Of a stretch of DNA of 64,000 nucleotides, positions 1 through 9,254 are shown in pieces (position 1 is the stretch's first letter; every line of letters starts with the position of its first letter). A program made the translations under genes and the position numbers. A model generated the notes under the pieces. That model was not told the DNA's origin. It made no database searches and saw only the letters and a list, made by a program, of their open reading frames with translations. The stretch is from Psoroptes ovis. Taxonomy: Eukaryota > Arthropoda > Arachnida > Sarcoptiformes > Psoroptidae. Location of the stretch: positions 1-64,000 of the forward strand of contig PQWQ01000006.1 of the NCBI GenBank assembly GCA_002943765.1, read 5' to 3'.

Positions 1-2490
1 ACAACTTTACCATCGACTTCCAGCTTATATGTTCGAACGATCCCAGCGTTATCCTTTACTTGACCAGTGATTGTGCCCATCTTCCAAGTGTATGCTGGAC
101 TATTTTCGTCTACGATCAATACTTTATCATTAATTTCTAACATATCATAACGGTTTGAATTTTGATGATAATTGCGTAGTTCTTTCAAATAAACATTTTT
201 ATACGTTTTCCAAGCGCTGTTTATATGTCGTTCCGTTGATCGCCAATGCTTAATCAGATTTCCTGTTATTCCATTTCTCGGTGGTACCATCGTATCGGAA
301 CAATTATAACCATATATCAAATGATTTGGGGTTAAGATGTATGATTCGGTGTGAACCAAAGGACGTCTATTCATACGCGATTGTATTTCATACAGAACTA
401 ATTTCATTTGTTTGCTTGAGATTTTACGTTGCCAAACGATGCTTTTAAATGCTCTTTTCATCGTCTTAATTAATGCTTCATAAAATCCACCACGGAATGG
501 TGCGCCGGGAGTTATGAATCGCCAATCAAACCTTTCCCGCATGATTCTGAACGATTCGTTGAAAAGGCGTCCCAGTCTTTTCAAATTCGGGCCATTGTCA
601 GAAAAGACGACTAATGGTCGTCTATTCAGTGCGGCAAATATCCGAAATGCGTCGCATATTTCTTCTGCGGTTGCTTTTTCGACGATTTCAAAATGGACAG
701 CTCGCGTTACACAACATGTAAAGATGATTCCAATCGTTTTCGGCTCTGTTTTTAATTCAAATAAATCTATACCAATATTCTCAAACGGTTTGCTACGATT
801 AAGTCGTTCTCTTGGTGGATTTCCTTTGAAGACCTCCAAGGCTTTAGCGGTTATTTGTTTGCAATGGCTACAATTATGTTTAATTTTTTTCATTAATCGT
901 CGTGCTCCAGGGATGAAATACATCATTCTTAAATTCGTCAATGAATATTCCACTGAACCATGCCCATCTTCATCGTGTAAGTGTTTTAAAAACGCAATCG
1001 TAAATTTACAATTCGGTAAAACAATCGGGTATTTTTCATCATAATCTAATTCAGCTTGTTCCAACCTGGTCAGACATCGTACCACATTATTTTCGTCATT
1101 GAATAATCGATAATTCGATTTAAATTCATCGTCGATGTAGCATTGTTGATTAATCTTGATCAATATAGTGAGTTCGTCTTTATCTTTGTCGATCGAATAT
1201 TTCCACTGGTCATCTTGTTCGCTAATATATTTTATCCATTCATTGTACGTTAAGTTTTGATTCAAATTCACGCCTTTGACGCTGTCACATTTTTCATTTG
1301 GTTTGTCACTGGTTTGAATTATGCCAATGGTTACGTTTTCTCCCAACATTTCCGTGATATTGATATGATGAATATCATATAATTCTTTTGTGGCAACGCC
1401 TCTTGTGAATGCATCTGCAGGATTTTGTTTGCCGGATATGTGTCTAATATTGATTATCTTCGATCGAATGTTGTACAAATGTACTGCCACGGGAAACGGA
1501 TACTTATTAATATCGTCTGTCAATCGATTGATGTTATCCATGCTATCTGACCATAACACAATAGATCTAGGTTTAAGAATTTCGGTCAAGTTGTATCCAA
1601 TGTTGGCTCCCCAATTCAACGCCAATAATTCGCCGCTCACTATTTTCCGTGGTTTAATTAATTTCGATTTTGCAAATATCAACGTGGTTTCCTCGCCATT
1701 ACTTAGATAACATGCGACACCTATTGCATACTGATTGGCATCTACAAATATCAATAAATCGAATTCTTCAACTGTCTGATTAAAGATTCTGCGATTAAAT
1801 TTAAATTCTTTGATCAATTGTAAATCATTTATTATCAAATTGGCTTTACGTAATAATTTCGGTTCTAATGGAGTGTCCCAATCATAACCCGCGTTCCAAC
1901 ATTCATGAATCAACAACTTCATTTTCAATGTTGATGCCAATACGAAACCGAATGGATCATAGATTGATGCATAGTATTGTAACAATTTACGCTTAGTAAT
2001 TTCACCTTGTTCATTAAAATCGGGAATATCTATTTTCATGTTGTCATCTTCAGTCCATTCGATACCCAATACTTTGGTTTCAGCTAATCGATCATTCCAT
2101 GATAAATTCAATTCTAAATCTGATGTACGCCATTTTCGTAACTCCATGGATGCATCATTAAATATTTCTTGACTTTCATGTTTCAATTTCTCAATACTCA
2201 ATGAATCTTTCGCTGACATAACCAAGTCATCAACATATAAACCATTCCTAATCGCCTCGACTGTTTGTGGAAACCTATTTTCGTATTTTTTCAAATGATG
2301 ATAAATTACTGCATAAAGAATAAAAGGGCTTGAAGATAGACCGAACGGTAAACGATTAAATTGGTAACACACAAGTTTGTTGCATTGAGTTATCCACAAA
2401 AATTTAACAAATTTCTTATGTTCATTTTGTATCATTACGTTATGGAATGCAGATTTAATGTCACTGATCACAGCAATCGATTGTAATCGG
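1..2490 (-). pseudogene. BEL/Pao pol remainder: reverse transcriptase core, RNase H, integrase (partial)
   Basis: This continues the upstream 876-codon frame in a frame shifted by one base. I read it codon by codon from about 2490 to base 3 and found no stop. It contains the RT segment AVISDIKSAF, the catalytic YVDD at about 2226-2237, an RNase H region, an HHCC zinc-binding segment, and an integrase core with the Asp in SDNGP and the Glu in GGFYEA. A DUF5641-like C-terminal part then runs off the window at base 1. No start codon is expected, since it should be made as part of one polyprotein. The single frame break marks the copy as defective unless it is a sequencing error in the homopolymer. 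Confidence 0.85.
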
Positions 2491-5091
2491 AAAAAATAAT
2501 AATGATCTAATTATCTGCCACGAAGTCACTCCTTTGAATATTGCTTTGTTTAGCGGCTTAATACCACTTGAAGCATTAAATACCATTCTTAACTTCGTTG
2601 TATTTTTATCACTACGTGTCACCACAAAGTGTGGCATATGGTATCCTTCGGCTGGCTTCAAGGCTGTTTGTTCAATAATTTGATTTTCTTCCATTTCACC
2701 TATCAACGCTTGATATTGTTGTCGTCGTTCATCATTCATTCGCTTCACCATATTTTCAACTTGTCTTTTTGCTGTTTCAAAATTTGTATCGACTTCTACA
2801 TTGGGTATGAACGGGAGCTTTACCACATATCGTTTTAAATCTTCATCATATTTCATTTGTTCACTATTGCAATAATCATTTAAGAACTTGGCCATCGCTT
2901 TCTGATCTTCAGATTCTACATCAATATCTAAAATAGCGTCATTTTCTGGTAACTGATGCACATTCAATAATACGTTTACATTTGCTGTTACGCCATAAAC
3001 AACCCCTCCAAGGGTTGTGCGTTTTGCCATTATCTCTTCATTGATTCGTTTTTCTTCTGTATGTTGTAATCGATTAATGTTGTCAAGGCCCACAAGTATT
3101 TCAACTGGTTGTTGTTCATCGATAAAGTCAATATTTTCACTTTGTAATATCTTTTGATTTTCTTTATTCATACATTCGAAATGTAATTGATCAATTTTGT
3201 CATTTAAACGAAATTCCAAATCTTTATACGACCCATCCCAGACAGGAAGCGATAAATTTACTTTGTAATGACCTGCTGAAGTAGGTTTCGACTTGCTTAA
3301 TGTATCCATAAAAATTGGTTCAGCTCGATATGTTGATAAATTCAATTTATTTATCAATGCTGGTGCAATAAATGATGTTCCGGCTCCCTCATCAAATACT
3401 ATTCTTACTTTGTGTCCATTTATCTTGGTGGTCAATGTCTTGTGAAGACTTTTCGCATTCGTGCTCAATAACGCTGTGCTATTTGACGCTGAATCACTCG
3501 AAGCTGATGTTGTTGGCATTGTCATTATTAAATTTTCTGACGTGGTTGGTTTCATTACGTTTTCACGGAAGCATACATGCGTTTGATGATTGTAATTACA
3601 TTTTTTGCACCTATACGATCCTTGACAATCTCGACTTGTGTGTCCGCCATTACCACACTTGAAGCATAATCGATTTTGTACCATGAATCGTCTTTTCTCA
3701 TCAGCGGTTAATGTACACCTCTCGGACTCGTGTTGACCATCTGAGAAGAAACACATATTATCTTGTGTCGCAACCATAACATTACTTGATCTAGTATTAC
3801 CAGTGACTTTCGATTTGTCTCTTTGAACATACGGATTTGAAATGAATCTGGCAGTAATTGCTTGCTTTCGGCTCAGTCCTCGTCTCAAATACTCTTCAAT
3901 ATGTGTAAGATTTAATTCCTCATCGTGACCAATATGTTGATGATGTGTTTCGTCAATTTTGGTCATAACAAATGTTGCTAAATGATAATCTTCGTTCTGT
4001 AAGTTGGTAACATTGAGCGTGTCGATGACTGAAATCACTACTTCCAACAATAATTCGTAATCTTTTAATTGTGGTCGAAAAGACAAGAATGGTGCATTCT
4101 GTATTTTTCGTGTTAACGCTGGTATTATTTGATGTCGACAACCATAATGTTTATCTAATACACTCAAAACTTCGTCCATTCTCGGATTCCTTCTGTCGAT
4201 GCGATTCAATAAATATCGGTGATTAACCGGCAGTAAATCTTGAATTTCTTTCAATTTATTTTTTCCACCATCAATTTCGGGATTGTCAATGATATAATGT
4301 TCTATATCTTCTCTAAACTTTTGATATTCAATAGGATCACCTGAAAATTTTTGAATTTGTTTTGGTTGAACTCTCACAGCTCCTGGTCGAGGTTGGTATC
4401 GCATTTGTTGCCAGACATTGAAATTATTATTGTTATTGAGATTAGCATTGTCATTAAACATCTGTTCGTGATTTGGTGTACTTGTTCTTCTATTTTGATG
4501 AGTTGCGAATGAACCATTAAAATTTGAGCAGGTTATAAAGGCTTCCATTTGTTCAAATCGTTCAATTAATTTTATATGATCTTCGTTTATGTTCGGATAT
4601 ATACATTGAATAGTTTTGATCTGTTTTACAGCTTCTTGAACTTCTTTAATTTGATTTCTATCGTTATTCTGTTCAATATTTTTTATGCCATCTCGTACTG
4701 TTTGTATAGTTTTTACGTACGAAAATATGATATCTATTCCACTTTTTCTACTCATCAATTGTTGAACCAATTCGTCTTTTTTAGCTGTTAACATCTCGGC
4801 TGTGAAATCACAATATTCTTGATGAAGTTGTTCAATCTCTTTTATATCAATATCGTATTTTCTTCTGAACACATTGAATTCCGTTATGTCGATTTTTCTC
4901 ATCAATTCCTTTGTTCGTATTTCATCATCATCAATAACGGAATGGTTTGTTTTCTTTTTTCTGCTCATGTTTGTTGACAATATCTGTTTGTACACAATGT
5001 GATCGAGTAACTTTACCAATTGAAACTTATTATACGCGGTGAGCTTGTGGTAGTTGGTGCTGATAACGAGTGGAAACAATAAGTTAATCAT
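2461..5091 (-). CDS. BEL/Pao Gag, zinc knuckle, protease and start of reverse transcriptase
   Basis: An 876-codon open frame. The first ATG is at 5091, but the Gag start may be the internal Met at 4968, which begins MSRKKK. A coiled, polar N-terminus is followed by a DUF1759-like Gag region at about residues 245-420. A CX2CX4HX4C zinc knuckle (CFKCGNGGHTSRDC) and a second Cys/His cluster lie around 475-510. Next is a DUF1758-like protease whose active-site region reads FDEGAGTSF rather than the usual D-S/T-G. The frame then enters reverse transcriptase (LRMVFNASS) and is lost after a T run at 2491-2497, ending at a TGA at 2461 with an unrelated tail. The motif order supports BEL/Pao strongly. 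Whether the Glu in the protease motif abolishes activity is unknown. Confidence 0.85.
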   Translation of the reverse strand: MINLLFPLVISTNYHKLTAYNKFQLVKLLDHIVYKQILSTNMSRKKKTNHSVIDDDEIRTKELMRKIDITEFNVFRRKYDIDIKEIEQLHQEYCDFTAEMLTAKKDELVQQLMSRKSGIDIIFSYVKTIQTVRDGIKNIEQNNDRNQIKEVQEAVKQIKTIQCIYPNINEDHIKLIERFEQMEAFITCSNFNGSFATHQNRRTSTPNHEQMFNDNANLNNNNNFNVWQQMRYQPRPGAVRVQPKQIQKFSGDPIEYQKFREDIEHYIIDNPEIDGGKNKLKEIQDLLPVNHRYLLNRIDRRNPRMDEVLSVLDKHYGCRHQIIPALTRKIQNAPFLSFRPQLKDYELLLEVVISVIDTLNVTNLQNEDYHLATFVMTKIDETHHQHIGHDEELNLTHIEEYLRRGLSRKQAITARFISNPYVQRDKSKVTGNTRSSNVMVATQDNMCFFSDGQHESERCTLTADEKRRFMVQNRLCFKCGNGGHTSRDCQGSYRCKKCNYNHQTHVCFRENVMKPTTSENLIMTMPTTSASSDSASNSTALLSTNAKSLHKTLTTKINGHKVRIVFDEGAGTSFIAPALINKLNLSTYRAEPIFMDTLSKSKPTSAGHYKVNLSLPVWDGSYKDLEFRLNDKIDQLHFECMNKENQKILQSENIDFIDEQQPVEILVGLDNINRLQHTEEKRINEEIMAKRTTLGGVVYGVTANVNVLLNVHQLPENDAILDIDVESEDQKAMAKFLNDYCNSEQMKYDEDLKRYVVKLPFIPNVEVDTNFETAKRQVENMVKRMNDERRQQYQALIGEMEENQIIEQTALKPAEGYHMPHFVVTRSDKNTTKLRMVFNASSGIKPLNKAIFKGVTSWQIIRSLLFFPITIDCCDQ

Positions 5092-6063
5092 TTATTTATC
5101 AAATTAAACAAAAATACTTAATGTGAACAAATTAAAAAACACAATCATTTAGACACATTTTCATTGAGCATTTCGTTTCATATTAACATTTTAACATCAT
5201 TTTTCTTTCTTAAAAAACAACTTGAAAAATAAACATACTAATGTGGCGTTTTTATACTTTTTTTTTTTGGTTTGTTTTTTCGATCACTGTCATCGGTCAA
5301 TATTTTCACCAAAATTATCATTATTTACTGTTCACTTTTTTTTGTTTGAAGATTCACTATCCATGTGTTTGTGCTATTCTTTGATATTTTTCAACATTTG
5401 TACACTATACAAGTGATTAAATGACAAAATATCTTTATTTTTTTTTTCATTTCTATGCACTTTAATATGTTGTTAGTGGAAGTCTTATAAAATTCTTCGA
5501 AAAAAATTTTTTTGAAATTCTTGATGAGAATTAAATTTCAAATAATAAGAAAACAAAAAAAAAAAAAAAAATATTAAATTCTTTGTTTGTTTGTTTTGTG
5601 TTTTAACATTTTTTTTAAATTCTTGAATTTTTCCTCAATTTCAAAAAAGAGAAAAGTAGTTTAAACAAAGAAAGAAAATTATCGAAATTCTTCAAATAAA
5701 AATGGAATCTGTAACCGATTACATGTTTGAAAAAAGAATGAGTCAAAATGAAAATCTTTTCACTGGAAATTTTTTTCTTCAAGTAAATCATAAATTGATC
5801 AAAAATTTCAATTTCAAAATTTTTAATAAACAAAAACAAATATTTCACTTTCATGCGAAATAAAAGTTTAATTGTTTTGAAGAAATATTTTTTTTGTCAT
5901 GAAATTTTGTCATTTCGTAATCGTGTTTTTTCATGAGCACTCATAGCTATATTAGTGAATGTACTGTGTTTGTTTATTTTTCAGTTTGCACAAATAAAAT
6001 ACTTGAAAATATTATGATGCTTGAAACAATCATTCGATTATGTTCATAACAATAATAATGGAA
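5092..6063. other. Non-coding, AT-rich; expected 5' leader/LTR side of the BEL element
   Basis: Lies between the BEL Gag start (minus strand) and the copia 5' LTR. It should contain the BEL 5' leader and LTR, but I cannot place their ends: no TG...CA pair with an adjacent convincing tRNA-complementary site was found. It holds several homopolymer runs, for example A-rich 5554-5571. No convincing gene was seen. Confidence 0.5.
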
Positions 6064-6198
6064 TGTTGAAATAAATAATTGGTGTACGTCCTTTGTGAAT
6101 AGAACCCTTTAATCCCCGCCTTTTTCAAATTTCAAATTTTATGTATTCTAACGACTTTTAATAAAATATAACGATCATTCGTTTTACAACGGCTAACA
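6064..6198 (+). repeat. Copia 5' LTR
   Basis: 135 bp, TGTTGAAA...GGCTAACA, identical base for base to the copy at 9114-9248. It contains an AATAAAATA string that could serve as the polyadenylation signal of the element. Confidence 0.95.
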
Positions 6199-6212
6199 TG
6201 GTAGCAGAGCCT
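6199..6212 (+). other. Primer-binding site of the copia element
   Basis: The sequence TGGTAGCAGAGCCT follows the LTR with no gap. The first 11 bases are complementary to the CUCUGCUACCA 3' end of initiator tRNA-Met, the primer commonly used by copia-group elements. Confidence 0.8.
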
Positions 6213-6348
6213 AAATTGACTGAAAATTAACGAATTTTTTGATTTTGTGATTGTGAATTAATTGATTTTAACTGATTGTCAATTAATTAAGTGAATAATT
6301 ATAATTAAGATTGTTATTTAAGTTTGTTTAACAAATAATATCGACAAA

Positions 6349-8736
6349 ATGATTGAAATTGATACGATTATGATGCAGTCACAGAATGTTAAAATGTCAA
6401 AATTCAACGGTAAAAATTACAAATCTTGGTTATCAGACATGAAGCTGTGGTGTACGATTAATGGCAAAGCTGATTTACTTGAGGTAAATTTGTGTGATGC
6501 TAATGACTCGAATATAGAACAATTAAAATCATTGGCTGCTTTTATTACGTTCATGATTGATCCGGATTTACGTGATTTGGTCAAAGATACATCGATCCCT
6601 AATGAAATAATTGATTTGTTGGAAAGAAGATTTAATAAAATTAATCAAGCTAGAAGTGCCCGATTATTTTTCGAATTGAATGATATGAAAATGAATGTAA
6701 GTGATGATCCAAATATATTTTTGGCGAAATTTGATATCAAACGTCAAGAATTGTGTAATACCGGTACAATTATGGTCGAGGCTATCTGGATTAGTATCTT
6801 GTTGCGAGCATTGCCAATCGAATATAATAAAATCAAAGAAGATATTTTTGATCAATTGGAAGTAAACGAACTCACATATGATATTGCCAGAGATCTAATT
6901 GTTAGTAAATGTTTAAGACGACAAAGAGAAAAGAGTGTTCAAAAATCGAATGAAACTTGTCTTTGTGTTACCGATCGAAATATAAGAAAGAATCAATTGA
7001 TTCCGAAATGTTATGATTGTGGCAAACTGGGACATGTTGCTGTTTGGTGCCCATTTAAACCTGACATGACATCAAATGATTTTCAAAAATGTAATAACAG
7101 AATTAAGTCGAGAAGATTTATCGAATGTGAAACTAGTAATAATATCAATAATAGTAATAACGACAACGTTAATAATGAGTCAAAGGTTGAAAATGAAATG
7201 AAAAAAGACTTGGTTCTTACTGTGGTAGACAAAGTTGATGAAATGGATAATAATTATGAATCGAAATTTGCGTTGATTGCAACGAATAAAGAGAAATCAA
7301 TGTTGTGGCATAAAAGATTAGGTCATCCAGGTAGTGAAAAATTGTCAAGAATTTTCTCAACATCTGTACCATTAATCAATTGTTCTGAATGTAAAATGTC
7401 AAAATGTGTTCGTAAATCACATCCATCACGGTTTGAAAAATTTCATTTTATGCAAAGAATAAGTGCAGATGTAATTGGACCATTGAAAGAATCGATATCT
7501 GGTTGTGTTTATGTATTGAATCTGGTGGAACATCATTCGTCGTATGGTATGGTGTATCCAATGAAGACTAAGAGTGAAGCGGTTAAGTACGTGATCGAAT
7601 TCATTGATTTTTGTGAAAATCAAACTGGGCGTAAATTGAAAGAATTTCTTTCTGACAATGGGTCAGAATTTGTTAATCAGCAACTGCAGTATCATCTGAA
7701 GAAGAAAGGAATTTTGTTCTGTACCACAACGCCACATACATCGGCACAAAATGGTAAAATCGAAAGAAGAAACAGAACCATCATTGATTGTGCCAGAACC
7801 ATGATCAACAACGCAAAGATGCCTGAAGAATATTGGCCAACAGCAGTAAGAACAGCAAATTATCTGATTAACAGATGGCCAACGAAATCAAATATAGTCC
7901 CGTACGAGAAATTCTTCAGAGGTAGTGTTAAGTATGGACATCTAAAAGTGTTTGGATGTCTAGCTTATTACAGAATGAATGATACAATGATCGCATCCAA
8001 ATTTAATCAGCGAGGACAGAAATGTGTTTTTGTTGGTTATACCGAAACAACCAAAAATTATTGGTTATTAGATCCAAAAACCAATAAAACATTCAAGGCA
8101 TGCGATGTAGATTTTGATGAAAATATTATGGGATTCCCGGCGATTATGAATGAAAAGAAAGAAACTGGTATCATGAATGAAGCAAGAGTAATGAATGTAG
8201 AAACGAATGTACCAGTACCAAAGAATTATGAACAAGCTATGAAATCGAATGATAATGATAAGTGGCAACTGGCGATGGATAAAGAGATGAATGAGCTGAC
8301 CCAGAAGGGTGTTTATAAAGTTGTGGGTCAGCTTCCTTTATCCGGAATGAAACCATTAACAACCAAATGGGTGTACGCCAGAAAATCAGATGGAAGATAT
8401 AAAGCTAGGTGTGTTGTACGAGGTTTTGAACAATATAATAGTGGAAACACATTTGCACCTACGCTAAGAATGTCGACGCTTTTGACCACCTTAACGTACG
8501 CGTTGACTAGAAAGATGAAGATCAGACAATTTGATATATCAACAGCGTTTCTAAACTCAAGATTAGAAAGTGAAATTTATGTTGTACCGCCGAAAGGTGT
8601 TACGGATAAATTTTGGAAGTTGGAGAAGGCGCTGTATGGTTTGAAAGAAGCGCCACGAAGATGGTATGAAACGCTTAGTAATTTTCTGATTGAATGTTGT
8701 AAGCTGAAACAATCGTTGGTTCGATTGTGCAATTAG
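6349..8736 (+). pseudogene. Copia Gag-integrase-truncated RT polyprotein (795 codons)
   Basis: Starts at ATG 6349 (MIEIDTIMM). The copia Gag domain is at about residues 15-190, with KFNGKNYKSWLSDMKLW as the typical opening. A CX2CX4HX4C knuckle (CYDCGKLGHVAVWC) lies near residue 222. No aspartic protease follows: an Asn-rich spacer of about 75 residues leads straight to the GAG-pre-integrase motif (WHKRLGHPG). The integrase core has its Asp in SADVIGPL, a second Asp in SDNGSEF and the Glu in NGKIERRNRT. RT is present through FDISTAFLN and ALYGLKEAPRRW, then an internal deletion shifts frame and the protein stops at 8736. The protease loss kept the frame; the RT loss did not. Not expected to be autonomous. 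Confidence 0.9.
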
Positions 8737-9119
8737 GAGAGTCACCAGTTTTGTGGTCATCAAAGAAACAATTAAGGATGCCGCATTCATCATGCGAGGC
8801 AGAACTAAATGCTGCTCTGTCCACCTGGCGACTGGCAAGACCGATCCAGCAATTATTGTTAGAATTGAAAATCAACGCTGACTTGAAATTAATGATTGAC
8901 AGTAGAGCAGCGAAAGCCATTTTAGACAATAATGAGTTCAAACAATCCGGCTATTTTGAGTACGATAAGAAATTATTAGTACAAGAATTTAGCGAAGAAA
9001 ATAATGAAATAATCAAGGTACCATCGGCTGAACAACTTGCTGATATGTTGACAAAGCCTTTAGGCAAAATAAAAATTGAGAATTTTCGTGGACGTACGCC
9101 AATTAGAAGGGTGTGTTGA
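8712..9119 (+). pseudogene. Copia RNase H remnant in a shifted frame
   Basis: This frame picks up within the 3' end of the truncated RT frame, near 8712, and encodes the copia RNase H region: VLWSSKKQ, SSCEAELNA and EQLADMLTKPLG are the recognisable motifs. It ends just inside the 3' LTR at 9119. The boundary near 8705-8725 is the scar of the deletion that removed the YVDD-bearing part of reverse transcriptase. It lacks its own translation context and is probably not made as a separate protein. Confidence 0.85.
9105..9113 (+). other. Polypurine tract of the copia element
   Basis: AGAAGGGTG directly precedes the 3' LTR, in the position where plus-strand DNA synthesis is primed. It is short and has one pyrimidine. 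Confidence 0.6.
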
Positions 9120-9248
9120 AATAAATAATTGGTGTACGTCCTTTGTGAATAGAACCCTTTAATCCCCGCCTTTTTCAAATTTCAAATTTTATGTATTCTA
9201 ACGACTTTTAATAAAATATAACGATCATTCGTTTTACAACGGCTAACA
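9114..9248 (+). repeat. Copia 3' LTR
   Basis: Identical to 6064-6198 and followed directly by the second copy of the ATGGAA target duplication (9249-9254). Confidence 0.95.
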
Positions 9249-9254
9249 ATGGAA

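Larger units (their letters stand above)
1..5091 (-). mobile_element. BEL/Pao LTR retrotransposon, left part cut by window edge
   Basis: On the minus strand this holds, in order, a Gag-like domain, zinc knuckle, aspartic protease-like domain, reverse transcriptase, RNase H, HHCC zinc domain, DDE integrase and the start of a C-terminal DUF5641-like domain. That order is typical of BEL/Pao elements. The 3' LTR would lie beyond base 1. I could not find a convincing 5' LTR or primer-binding site upstream of the Gag start (5092-6063). The coding part is continuous except for one frameshift in a T run near 2491-2497. It is not a cellular gene. Confidence 0.9.
6064..9248 (+). mobile_element. Ty1/copia LTR retrotransposon, internally deleted
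   Basis: A 3185-bp element bounded by two identical 135-bp LTRs (6064-6198 and 9114-9248) that begin TGTTGAAA and end GGCTAACA. Directly flanking copies of ATGGAA at 6058-6063 and 9249-9254 form a 6-bp target-site duplication. A tRNA-complementary primer site follows the 5' LTR and a purine tract precedes the 3' LTR. Inside are Gag with a zinc knuckle, integrase, the first part of reverse transcriptase and RNase H. Protease and the YVDD part of reverse transcriptase are missing. Identical LTRs indicate a recent insertion, so the enzymes were probably supplied by another copy. Confidence 0.95.

Noticed and set aside
514..1710. Plus-strand open frames of 176 and 106 codons
   Set aside because: They are antisense to the intact BEL integrase/RNase H reading on the minus strand and have no protein-like motifs.
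5351..5366. Possible BEL LTR end and primer site (CA followed by TGGATAGTG on the minus strand)
   Set aside because: No tRNA 3' end that I know matches, and no paired LTR lies in the window to confirm it.
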